Shown here: positions 1 to 6,757 of the stretch, piece by piece | How the letters are laid out: each line of letters opens with the position of its first letter | Numbering within the stretch: position 1 is the stretch's first letter | Source: JAAYAN01 sp964437215 | Lineage (GTDB): Bacteria; Bacteroidota; Ignavibacteria; Ignavibacteriales; Melioribacteraceae | DNA: 11,754 nt | Direction of reading: 5' to 3' | Assembly (NCBI GenBank): GCA_964437215.1 | Contig: CAYTFZ010000083.1 | Span: 1-11,754 of the forward strand | The notes under the pieces: generated by a model | What the model saw: the letters and a program-made list of their open reading frames with translations, nothing else | What the model was told of the DNA's origin: nothing | Database searches by the model: none | Position numbers and translations under genes: made by a program

Positions 1-58
1 GATTTTAATGCTTCGCACAAAATGTTACTGCTAAAATAACTTGTTGTTTTAACAGGAA

Positions 59-79
59 TCCCGATGTTGTTTATCGGGA
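59..79. repeat. Short inverted repeat, TCCCGAT arms
   Basis: Perfect 7-bp arms, TCCCGAT (59-65) and ATCGGGA (73-79), surround a 7-nt loop. No T-run follows on either side, so this is not a standard intrinsic terminator. From general familiarity, palindromes with CCCGAT/ATCGGG arms are common intergenic elements in Bacteroidota-type genomes. Membership of such a family here is inference. Confidence 0.5.
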
Positions 80-118
80 CTGCTGAAATAAGGAAATATA
101 CCCAATCATAATTTCGTT

Positions 119-153
119 GAGACGTTCTAGTTCTAATGAACGTCTCTTCTTTT
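119..153 (+). terminator. Terminator-like hairpin with GAGACGTTC arms
   Basis: Perfect 9-bp arms GAGACGTTC (119-127) and GAACGTCTC (138-146) enclose a 10-nt loop and are followed by TTCTTTTT (147-154). That is the layout of a rho-independent terminator reading on the plus strand, presumably for a gene outside the left edge. The loop carries a tandem GTTCTA duplication (124-129 and 130-135). The arm recurs at 229-243, so this may instead be a dispersed palindromic repeat that happens to precede Ts. Confidence 0.5.
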
Positions 154-228
154 TATTACTGCCACCCCAAACAAAACACATTTGTTTTTCATTTTCAATG
201 TGATTTCCAAATTGTTTTTTGAGGCTTT

Positions 229-243
229 CATTAGAACGTCTCT
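229..243. repeat. Second copy of the GAACGTCTC arm
   Basis: TAGAACGTCTC at 232-242 is the exact reverse complement of GAGACGTTCTA at 119-129. If one copy of the duplicated GTTCTA in the left element is ignored, the match extends to 14 bp (GAGACGTTCTAATG). The two copies lie in inverted orientation about 100 bp apart and could be the ends of a small non-autonomous element or two members of a palindromic repeat family. Confidence 0.4.
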
Positions 244-317
244 GTAAACAGTTTGGTTTTACGACTTAGCCGCCGGAAATATGTAACGAGTTATATATCC
301 GTGGTTCTTTTTCTGAA

Positions 318-1007
318 TTAATATTTTCCCAAAGTTTTAATGCCATCAGGAGAAGCAACAATAACCAAGCTTGTTAAACCTGTAAAAAGTCCGTGCTCAA
401 CAACACCCGCTTTTTCTTTTAATTTTGCCGAAAGTTCAACCGGATTTTCGATAATTCCGAAAGTTGCATCGAGTATCAGATTTTGTTCATCTGAAATAAA
501 AGCGCTGCCGTCGGCTTTTTTCCGGACGCTTACTTTTGCCCCGAGTTTTACGAGATACTCTTTAACGGTTTTTTCTGCAAAAGGAATAACTTCTACCGGA
601 ACGTAAAATTTTTCGCCGAGTTTATGCGAAATTTTTGAATCATCGCATACGATAATTAATTTTTTGCTTGCCTGCGCAACCACTTTTTCACGTAAATGCG
701 CGCCGCCGCCGCCTTTTATAAGGTTCAGGTCGTCATCAACTTCATCGGCTCCGTCAATTGTAATATCAATTACAGGCTGTTCGTCCAGTCCTGCAAGAGG
801 AATTCCAAGTTTTTTGGCTTCATTTTCGGAAGCTACCGAAGTAGGAACACCGGTAATATTTTTTAATATCCCGTCCTTTAATAATTGTCCTATCTTGTAA
901 ATTGCAAAAATTGCGGTGCTGCCTGTTCCAAGTCCCACAACCATACCCGGTTTAACAAATTCAACAGCTTTTTCGGCTGCCTGCTGTTTCAATAATTTAA
1001 TATCCAT
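318..1007 (-). CDS. rpiA: Ribose-5-phosphate isomerase A
   Basis: This cytoplasmic enzyme interconverts ribose 5-phosphate and ribulose 5-phosphate in the non-oxidative pentose phosphate pathway. The 229-residue length fits the family (E. coli 219). Family motifs are all present: the phosphate-binding GLGTGSTA at residues 25-32, DGADEVD at 85-91, KGGGG at 98-102 and REK at 106-108. Aligned with E. coli RpiA at a constant offset of 4, the active-site residues correspond to D85, D88, K98 and E107. The C-terminal GVVEHGLF (201-208) is also typical. The ATG at 1007 is preceded by AGGA only 3 nt upstream, a close but usable ribosome site, and by a TAnnTTTG box about 35 nt upstream. The gene is divergent from the CLC gene and stands alone. 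It looks intact and its family assignment is firm. Confidence 0.97.
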   Translation of the reverse strand: MDIKLLKQQAAEKAVEFVKPGMVVGLGTGSTAIFAIYKIGQLLKDGILKNITGVPTSVASENEAKKLGIPLAGLDEQPVIDITIDGADEVDDDLNLIKGGGGAHLREKVVAQASKKLIIVCDDSKISHKLGEKFYVPVEVIPFAEKTVKEYLVKLGAKVSVRKKADGSAFISDEQNLILDATFGIIENPVELSAKLKEKAGVVEHGLFTGLTSLVIVASPDGIKTLGKY

Positions 1008-1040
1008 TTTTCCTGATTTTATAATTTAAAAATAACAGTG

Positions 1041-1048
1041 CAAATATA
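1041..1048 (-). promoter_or_regulatory. Candidate rpiA promoter (-7 box TATATTTG)
   Basis: Read on the minus strand, TATATTTG is an exact match to the Bacteroidota-type -7 box TAnnTTTG. It lies 33 nt upstream of the rpiA ATG, implying a leader of about 25-30 nt. No clear TTG is found at the usual -33 distance, so the promoter is only partly supported. Confidence 0.4.
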
Positions 1049-1162
1049 GTTAATTTCTGCTTCCGTTATTATTTCGAATAGTATCTGGCATTTAAGTTTT
1101 ATCAGAAATATTATAAAAAGTTTTTCAATAATGCTATATTTACAGCATTGGATTTAAAAATT

Positions 1163-2926
1163 ATGCATAAGACCATTCTATTTAAAATTCTTGATTTACG
1201 CAGAAAGTATATAAGCAACCATACTTTTTTGATAATTGCTGCTATAATTGTAGGCATTGTGTCATCTTTTGCAGCAATACTGCTTAAGACCTTTGTTCAT
1301 TTTCTGCGCGGTGTTTCAGAATCGTTTCATCAATACAACATTTATAATATTTGGCTTTTTATTTTCCCGATTGCAGGAATCCTTTTTTCTACAATAATAA
1401 TAAAGCTTCTATTTAAAGGAAAAATTGATAAAGGGCTTGGCGGAATTTTATATGCAATTTCACACAAATCTTCTAAGTTGGAAGGCAAAAAAACATATTC
1501 GCATATTCTTACAAGCGGCATTACTGTAGGTCTGGGCGGTTCCGCTGGTCTCGAAGCACCGATTGCAATAACAGGTTCTGCAATCGGTTCTAACATTTCC
1601 GATTTGTTTATGCTTGGGCAAAAAGAGCGGACTATTTTATTAGCCTGCGGGGCAGCATCGGGAATAGCTTCGGTTTTTAACAGTCCCATTGCCGGCGTTA
1701 TTTTCGCAATGGAAGTTTTACTGACTGAATTTACTATTCCTTCCTTCATCCCGTTGCTTATTTCAACTGCTTCGGCAACAATTATTTCAAAACTTCTTTA
1801 TGGCGGACAGCTTTTTTATCTTATTTCAAACGAATGGTATTTTAATGCAATACCATTTTACATTTTACTGGGAATTCTTTGCGGGCTGATATCTGTATAT
1901 ATGAAGCGTGTTACTCTTTTTTTGGAAGAATATTTTGAAGATAGAAAAGATAATAAAAAAATTCTGCTTGGTTTATTTCTTACCGGATTACTGATTTTTG
2001 TATTTCCTCCGCTATTCGGCGAAGGATATAACTCAATAGATGTTCTGCTTACCGGAAATTACTACGAAACTCTTGATAACAGTCTGTTTTCAAATTTAAG
2101 TTACGATCCTTGGTTTATTATAACATTTGCTGTTGCCATTGTATTTCTTAAAGTTGTTGCATCTGCTTTAACTGTGGGTTCGGGCGGAAACGGAGGTATT
2201 TTTGCTCCGTCTTTATTCACGGGAGCATTTACCGGTTTCGGGTTGGCTTATTTAGTAAATACAACAGGCATAAACAAATTAAATGTATCCAATTTTGTTG
2301 TTGTGGGAATGGCTGGAATATTAAGCGGAGTTGTTCACGCGCCTCTTACTGCTATATTTTTAATAGCAGAAATAACAGGCGGCTATGTGCTTTTTGTTCC
2401 GTTAATGATAGTTGTTGCGATGTCGTATTTTATCACACGTATTTTTGAACCGCATTCAATTTACACAAAAAAACTTGCCGAAAAAGGGCATTTGCTTACT
2501 GATGATAAAGACAGTAATGTTTTAATGTTTTTAAATGTTTCGGAAGTTATTGAAAAAGATTTTGTGGTTTTAAGAGCAGATAAATATTTGAACCAATTGA
2601 TTGAAGCTTTTTCACGAAGTAATAGAACAGTTTTTCCCGTTGTTAATGAGAAAGAAGATTTTATAGGTGTAGTTTTTCTTTATAATGTGAAAGATCTGCT
2701 TTTTGAACCCGATCTTTACGATAAAATGCTTATTCAGGACTTAACCGAAAAAATAGTTACAATTGATATTGACGAAAATATGGAATCGGTAATGAATAAA
2801 TTTGAAAAATCAAATTTATGGAATATTCCTGTAGTAAGCGGCAAAAGGTATCTGGGTTTTGTTTCCCGCTCCAACATTTTTACATATTACCGCAATAACT
2901 TAAAAAAATCTAATTTCCTTTTGTAA
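1163..2926 (+). CDS. CLC-family chloride channel or transporter with C-terminal CBS pair
   Basis: This inner-membrane anion channel or anion/proton antiporter has 587 residues counted from the ATG at 1163. Residues 20-430 are strongly hydrophobic and carry CLC signatures: GSAGLEAP at 126-133, with the gating glutamate at E131 (E. coli ClcA E148); FNSPIAGVIFAMEV at 172-185; GSGGNGGIFAP at 339-349; and the pore tyrosine in HSIY (Y434, ClcA Y445). The internal proton glutamate of ClcA (E203) aligns with V185. Residues about 458-515 and 520-580 look like two CBS domains, which often bind adenine nucleotides in this family. A TTG at 1148 would add five residues but has no ribosome site. The ATG has a weak GGA 10 nt upstream and follows a TATATTTA box (1135-1142), so I prefer it. 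The gene is divergent from rpiA. The physiological ion is unknown. Confidence 0.93.
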   Translation: MHKTILFKILDLRRKYISNHTFLIIAAIIVGIVSSFAAILLKTFVHFLRGVSESFHQYNIYNIWLFIFPIAGILFSTIIIKLLFKGKIDKGLGGILYAISHKSSKLEGKKTYSHILTSGITVGLGGSAGLEAPIAITGSAIGSNISDLFMLGQKERTILLACGAASGIASVFNSPIAGVIFAMEVLLTEFTIPSFIPLLISTASATIISKLLYGGQLFYLISNEWYFNAIPFYILLGILCGLISVYMKRVTLFLEEYFEDRKDNKKILLGLFLTGLLIFVFPPLFGEGYNSIDVLLTGNYYETLDNSLFSNLSYDPWFIITFAVAIVFLKVVASALTVGSGGNGGIFAPSLFTGAFTGFGLAYLVNTTGINKLNVSNFVVVGMAGILSGVVHAPLTAIFLIAEITGGYVLFVPLMIVVAMSYFITRIFEPHSIYTKKLAEKGHLLTDDKDSNVLMFLNVSEVIEKDFVVLRADKYLNQLIEAFSRSNRTVFPVVNEKEDFIGVVFLYNVKDLLFEPDLYDKMLIQDLTEKIVTIDIDENMESVMNKFEKSNLWNIPVVSGKRYLGFVSRSNIFTYYRNNLKKSNFLL

Positions 2927-2927
2927 T

Positions 2928-2946
2928 AAAAACCGGGTAGGTTTTT
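2928..2946 (+). terminator. Possible weak terminator after the CLC gene
   Basis: AAAAACC (2928-2934) and GGTTTTT (2940-2946) form a perfect 7-bp inverted repeat with a GGGTA loop, starting just after the CLC stop codon. Only two pairs are G-C, and the T-tract is part of the stem and is followed by Cs. It resembles a weak A/T-tract terminator, possibly allowing some read-through into the GH9 gene 80 bp downstream. Confidence 0.4.
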
Positions 2947-2995
2947 CCCCCTTCCGAATGTATTATATTGAAATGTTAATTATTCATAATAAAAC

Positions 2996-3000
2996 AAGGA
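2996..3000 (+). promoter_or_regulatory. Ribosome binding site that sets the GH9 start
   Basis: AAGGA ends 8 nt before the ATG at 3009. The frame is open upstream to an ATG at 2958, but that start would place 17 hydrophilic residues before the signal peptide and has no comparable site. This motif therefore decides the start. Confidence 0.7.
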
Positions 3001-3008
3001 ATAAAACT

Positions 3009-5642
3009 ATGCAGAAAGTAAACCGCAAATGTCAGTTTCCCGGAAAAACTCTGTTGGTTATTATATTATTTGCTTCAGTTTTGTTTGCACAAAATAAAAC
3101 TGAGAAATTAATAATAAACGATGCCGGTTATTTTGAAATGCCCGGCTTAAATGTTATGGTGTATAACAATACTTTCCCTGAAGGACATCAGGGAGGAGTT
3201 GAAATTATTCAGCACGGAAACCGGATTGCGACAAACGGCGAATTGCGCTTAAATGCAACTCCGGGTCAGTGGCAGCCAATTCCTAAACTTGAAGGTTACG
3301 AATCCCGGGGTGTAAGTCCTTTGGAAGGTGAGTTATCCAGCCGGAAAGTTGATAAAGTAAACAACACGATAAGCATGCCTCTCAGTTATCCCGATACATC
3401 AAGAATGCGTAAAGGTTTTAATCCTATTGTTTATCCTGATATAAATATTAAATATAATGTTACAGTAAAAGCTGAAGGAAAATCTTTTACAATTACAGTT
3501 GATCTTGAAAAACCGCTTCCGGCTGAATATGCTGGAAAAGTCGGTTATATTCTTGAATTATTTCCAGGGGATTTTTACGGGAAAACATATTTTATGGATG
3601 AAACAAACGGGGTTTTCCCACGGCAAGCCCACGGACCAACTCAATTAAATGCTGATAATATTGTTGAAGCAGCGCCAATGGCAATAGGGAAAAAACTTGT
3701 AGTAGCGCCCGAAAGCGATTTACTGCGGATGGTAATTGAAAGTTCTAATTCAGATTTACAGTTGATTGACGGAAGTCTGCAGCATAACAACGGCTGGTTT
3801 ACAGTCCGTTCAGTTGTTCCGGTAGGAGCATCGAAAGGCGCTATTAAATGGAAAATATCTCCGAATGTTATTCCTAATTGGATTGATAACCCGATTGTGC
3901 ATGTCAGTCAGGTAGGTTATCATCCTAATCAGCCAAAAACAGCTTTTATAGAACTTGATAAAAACGATAAATTGCTGAACAAAATTTCTTTGTTAAGATT
4001 AGAAACTGATGGAAATTATAAAACAATAAAGGAACAAGCCCCGGAAGCTTGGGGACAATACTTGCGTTATCAGTACGCAAAATTCAACTTTTCGGAAGTT
4101 AAAGAACCCGGAGTTTATGTAGTTAAATACGGTGATTTTACGACAAATGTTTTCCGTATAAATGAAGATGTTTACAAGAAAAATGTATGGCAGCCCACGC
4201 TCGAATATTTTATTCCTGTGCAGATGTGCCATATGCGCATTAATCAAAAATACCGTGTTTGGCATGGATTGTGTCATCACGATGACGCATTAATGATGCC
4301 TTTAAATATTCGCCATTTTGACGGTTACAACAATGAAGCTGAAACTTCAACTTTAACAAAATTTAAGCCTTTTGAACATGTTCCCGGTTTGAATGTTGGC
4401 GGCTGGCACGATGCCGGAGATTATGACTTGCGTATTGAAAGTCAGGCGCAGACAGTAATTGCACTTGGTTTAACTTACGAAGAATTTGGTTTGGAACACG
4501 ATGTGACTTATGTTGACCAAAAAAATCAATTTGTAGAGTTGTTTCAGCCGGATGGAAAAGCTGATATTCTTCAACAAGTTGAGCATGGCGTTTTAACTAT
4601 TTTATCCGGTTACCGCAGTATGGGACTTTTATACAGAGGCATTATTGAACCTACACTTCGACAATATGTTCACCTCGGAGACGCTGCAACCCATACTGAT
4701 AATAAAGTATGCGAAGAAAAGGAACTTCTCGAAAAAGCTTCTAAAATTGAAGAGTTATGGCATGTAAAAGTAGCAAACCGTTATTCGAAAATTTTCGATC
4801 CTTTATTAGCTTTTAAAGAAATTGAACTTGAAGTTCCAACTTTGGATGACAGATTTGTGTTTATGGAAACCAACCCTGATTGGCAATTGATTGGAGTAAA
4901 CGCTTTGGCAATTGCTTCGAGAGTGCTTAAAAACTATAATCCGGAACTATCAAAAGAATGTATTGCTGCTGCAGAAGATTTATACAACAGATTTAAAGAT
5001 GAAAAGCGCAGAGGCGATTATTATTGGATGTCCAATCAGAAACTTGAAGCGCTGATTGAACTTGTGATTTCGACAAATAAACAGCAATACAAAGATGATT
5101 TATGTGCAATGAGCGCGCAGGTAAAACGCAGTTTTATGAATGCCGGCTGGAGTATGGGAAGAGTTTTAAATTATATCGATTGTAAAGAATTCAAAGATTC
5201 GGTAAATGCTGCAGCTTTATTAAATAAACCGGTTGTTGAACAGATGCTTGCAAAATCTCCATATGGTTCTCCAATGTCGAATGCAGAATACGTTGCTTTT
5301 TCAGCGTATTATCTAAATAAATTTTGGCCTGAATTATACCCGGTTGAAAATTTATACAATGTAATCAACTATATGTTGGGCTGCCGTCCCGGCAACACTA
5401 AAAACAGTCTTGTTTCAGGCGTTGGAGTAAATTCTCCAACTACTGCTTACGGAAATAACAGAGCTGATTGGAGCTATATTCCTGGCGGAACTTTCTGGAA
5501 TGCTGTAAATCTTGTCAGTCCCGATTATGCAGAAGATAAAGAATGGCCATTTATTTGGCAGGAAAGAGAATATATAATTACAGCTCCTTGCTATTTTATG
5601 TTTTCTGTACTCGGCGCTGATAAAATTCTATCTGGAAAATAA
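3009..5642 (+). CDS. Secreted glycoside hydrolase family 9 protein (cellulase-like)
   Basis: This 877-residue exported enzyme probably cleaves beta-linked glucan or a related polysaccharide outside the cytoplasm. A signal peptide with a basic start and hydrophobic core ends in FAQ at residues 26-28. Residues about 30-295 are a beta-rich region I cannot assign. Residues about 297-385 (VSQVGYHPNQ onward) match the Ig-like domain that precedes many GH9 catalytic domains (CelD_N type). The GH9 alpha-toroid follows to the C-terminus. It shows CHHDDA at 422-427, GGWHDAGDYD at 464-473 with catalytic-base candidates D468 and D471, MLGCRP at about 789-794, and QEREYIITAP with proposed acid E852, spaced as in the classic NEVAxxxNAP motif. 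The usual histidine-rich loop before the acid is replaced by a GVGVNSPTTAYGNNRADW-like stretch. No dockerin, carbohydrate-binding module or sorting domain is evident. Substrate is unknown. The gene follows CLC by 82 bp and ends at a strong terminator. Confidence 0.9.
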   Translation: MQKVNRKCQFPGKTLLVIILFASVLFAQNKTEKLIINDAGYFEMPGLNVMVYNNTFPEGHQGGVEIIQHGNRIATNGELRLNATPGQWQPIPKLEGYESRGVSPLEGELSSRKVDKVNNTISMPLSYPDTSRMRKGFNPIVYPDINIKYNVTVKAEGKSFTITVDLEKPLPAEYAGKVGYILELFPGDFYGKTYFMDETNGVFPRQAHGPTQLNADNIVEAAPMAIGKKLVVAPESDLLRMVIESSNSDLQLIDGSLQHNNGWFTVRSVVPVGASKGAIKWKISPNVIPNWIDNPIVHVSQVGYHPNQPKTAFIELDKNDKLLNKISLLRLETDGNYKTIKEQAPEAWGQYLRYQYAKFNFSEVKEPGVYVVKYGDFTTNVFRINEDVYKKNVWQPTLEYFIPVQMCHMRINQKYRVWHGLCHHDDALMMPLNIRHFDGYNNEAETSTLTKFKPFEHVPGLNVGGWHDAGDYDLRIESQAQTVIALGLTYEEFGLEHDVTYVDQKNQFVELFQPDGKADILQQVEHGVLTILSGYRSMGLLYRGIIEPTLRQYVHLGDAATHTDNKVCEEKELLEKASKIEELWHVKVANRYSKIFDPLLAFKEIELEVPTLDDRFVFMETNPDWQLIGVNALAIASRVLKNYNPELSKECIAAAEDLYNRFKDEKRRGDYYWMSNQKLEALIELVISTNKQQYKDDLCAMSAQVKRSFMNAGWSMGRVLNYIDCKEFKDSVNAAALLNKPVVEQMLAKSPYGSPMSNAEYVAFSAYYLNKFWPELYPVENLYNVINYMLGCRPGNTKNSLVSGVGVNSPTTAYGNNRADWSYIPGGTFWNAVNLVSPDYAEDKEWPFIWQEREYIITAPCYFMFSVLGADKILSGK

Positions 5643-5662
5643 TTAGAATTTAATATTGATAG

Positions 5663-5703
5663 ATTCCGGTATTTGTAAGACATACAGATACCGGAATTTT
5701 TTT
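5663..5703 (+). terminator. Strong intrinsic terminator of the GH9 gene
   Basis: Perfect 10-bp arms ATTCCGGTAT (5663-5672) and ATACCGGAAT (5688-5697) are followed by an uninterrupted T-run through 5703. The loop can pair further (TGTA with TACA). It begins 20 nt after the GH9 stop. The minus-strand side lacks a clean T-run, so it serves mainly the GH9 gene, although it sits in the convergent gap with the dehydrogenase. Confidence 0.9.
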
Positions 5704-5704
5704 A

Positions 5705-6409
5705 TTAATCTTTAGGATTTGTTGCAAACACAGTTAATTCAGTTATAAAACCTCTGTCATTCATTTCAAGCGCCGAAATTATTGCGTGCGCAATATCTTC
5801 CGAAACCAATTTAGTGGGATTGAATTCGCGGTTTTCAAATCCTGCTGCAAGGCGAAAATCTGTTTGTACCTCGCTTGGATTAATCAAAATTACACGGATA
5901 TTTTCTTTACGAAGTTCATCACGCCAGCATTCAGTCATTCCTTTTAGTGCAAATTTTGTGGCAACATAAGGCGAACCGGAAGCAAATCCTTTTAATCCAG
6001 CCGTGGATGAAATATTAATAATATTTCCGCTTTTCCCTTTCCGGAAAAAACGTAAAGATTCTTTTGCCATCAGCATACTTCCCAGAACGTTGGTTTTGTA
6101 AACATCAATAAATTTTGTTGAATCAATGTTTTCAAGTTTATCAAAATATCCGTATCCTGCATTATTAATAAGAATATCAAGCTTTCCGAACTGCTTTTCA
6201 AATTCTGCGAAAAAATCTTTAACTTCCTTTTCATCCGCAACATCGCACCGGAAAGGAAAAAGTCCATTATCACTGCAGTTTTTGAAATATTCTTTATTCC
6301 TGCCGGTTACAATTACAGCCGCTCCTTTTTCGCGCAGTTTTAACGCGGTTTCAAAACCAATTCCGTGCGTTCCGCCGGTTACAATTGCTATTTTATTTTT
6401 AATATTCAT
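5705..6409 (-). CDS. Short-chain dehydrogenase/reductase (SDR), classical type
   Basis: This cytoplasmic NAD(P)-dependent oxidoreductase of 234 residues has a Rossmann fold and is of normal length for classical SDRs. The cofactor motif TGGTHGIG is at 11-18, with R37 after the second strand (TGR), which suggests NADPH preference. Other motifs are D56-V57, NNAG at 82-85, the catalytic asparagine N107, serine S135, and YVATK at 148-152 with Y148 and K152. The tetrad is therefore complete. INPSEVQTDF at 176-185 corresponds to the usual PG-type motif after the active site, with S in place of G. The ATG at 6409 has GGGA 5 nt upstream. The last codons run to within 2 nt of the GH9 terminator, with convergent transcription. 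SDRs cannot be assigned a substrate from motifs alone, and nothing nearby suggests a pathway. Confidence 0.93.
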   Translation of the reverse strand: MNIKNKIAIVTGGTHGIGFETALKLREKGAAVIVTGRNKEYFKNCSDNGLFPFRCDVADEKEVKDFFAEFEKQFGKLDILINNAGYGYFDKLENIDSTKFIDVYKTNVLGSMLMAKESLRFFRKGKSGNIINISSTAGLKGFASGSPYVATKFALKGMTECWRDELRKENIRVILINPSEVQTDFRLAAGFENREFNPTKLVSEDIAHAIISALEMNDRGFITELTVFATNPKD

Positions 6410-6566
6410 AGTAATCCCATTTTCTGAATAATATAATAAAACCTTACCTAATCGATAAAAGTTCGAATTAGAATTATACTTTTTTTCAACTTTAGTTTTA
6501 GAAAAAATAGTAGAACATTTAGTTACTTATTGTTCCTGAAGAAGTTGATTATCCCAAAAGGTAATT

Positions 6567-6634
6567 GAGTAAGATAAAGATTAGGAACAAGATTAAGAAG
6601 TAATAATCTTCTATTTTTATGTCTTGTCTTACTC
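6567..6634. repeat. Nested purine/pyrimidine dyad
   Basis: Three arm pairs nest around one centre: GAGTAAGA (6567-6574) with TCTTACTC (6627-6634), ACAAGA (6587-6592) with TCTTGT (6622-6627), and AAGATTA (6589-6595) with TAATCTT (6604-6610). The pairs overlap slightly, so not all can form at once. The left side is purine-rich and the right side pyrimidine-rich, suggesting an inverted copy of the CTTACT array that has diverged. Confidence 0.45.
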
Positions 6635-6657
6635 TTACTCTTACTTCTTACTCTTAC
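6628..6657. repeat. CTTACT hexamer array
   Basis: Three perfect tandem CTTACT units (6628-6645) are followed by an extra T, a fourth unit (6647-6652) and a partial one ending CTTAC (6657). The 12-mer CTTCTTACTCTT at 6644-6655 recurs exactly at 6677-6688, on the other side of the palindrome. The period of six is not a promoter or ribosome-site pattern. Confidence 0.7.
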
Positions 6658-6676
6658 CTGCCTGTCGGCAGGCAGG
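6657..6676. repeat. Near-perfect 20-bp palindrome with CCTGCCTG arms
   Basis: CCTGCCTG (6657-6664) and CAGGCAGG (6669-6676) are perfect 8-bp arms around TCGG. With a C at 6665 instead of T, all 20 bp would be self-complementary. It is much more GC-rich than its surroundings. A half-site, GCCTGCC, lies at 6701-6707. Palindromes of CCTGCC repeats are, to my knowledge, frequent dispersed intergenic elements in Bacteroidota-like genomes. There is no T-tract, so it is not a standard terminator. Confidence 0.65.
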
Positions 6677-6692
6677 CTTCTTACTCTTTCCC

Positions 6693-6723
6693 TTGTTTAT
6701 GCCTGCCATAATAACTATTTTTA
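6693..6723 (+). promoter_or_regulatory. Candidate miaB promoter
   Basis: TTG at 6693-6695, a 20-nt spacer, then TATTTTTA at 6716-6723, one mismatch from TAnnTTTG. This fits the -33/-7 layout of Bacteroidota-type housekeeping promoters and implies a leader of about 28 nt for miaB. The GCCTGCC half-site lies within the spacer. Confidence 0.4.
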
Positions 6724-6757
6724 CACTTTAATTTTATGAAAGGATTTACAGGAATTT

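Larger units (their letters stand above)
1..317. other. Non-coding stretch downstream of rpiA
   Basis: No convincing gene is seen on either strand. One plus-strand frame is open from the window edge to a TAA at 37-39 (12 codons) and could be the tail of a gene lying outside the window, but it is too short to support. The stretch contains a 7-bp inverted repeat (59-79), a 9-bp terminator-like hairpin (119-146) and a further copy of the hairpin arm (229-243), all described separately. No T-tract hairpin in the minus orientation could be found to terminate rpiA. Confidence 0.6.
6410..6757. other. Repeat-bearing intergenic region between the SDR gene and miaB
   Basis: These 348 bp separate two divergent genes and contain no credible ORF. 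The left third (6410-6560) is AT-rich leader for the dehydrogenase; no good promoter match is seen there, only a loose TTGAAA/TATAAT-like stretch near 6473-6490. The middle and right (6567-6707) hold a nested dyad, a CTTACT array and a CCTGCC palindrome, listed separately. A candidate miaB promoter follows. Confidence 0.7.

Noticed and set aside
276..300. Imperfect AT-rich hairpin as the rpiA terminator
   Set aside because: The arms pair only with a bulge, and no T-run follows in the minus-strand direction.
1148..1162. TTG at 1148 as the CLC start
   Set aside because: No ribosome site precedes it and it lies about where transcription from the TATATTTA box would begin. The ATG at 1163 is better placed.
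6657..6676. The palindrome as an intrinsic terminator
   Set aside because: It is GC-rich and can form a hairpin, but no T-tract follows in either direction and no gene ends beside it: both flanking genes read outward.
6628..6690. CTTACT array as a CRISPR array
   Set aside because: The units are six bases and mostly contiguous, with no unique spacers of 30-40 bases and no cas genes nearby.
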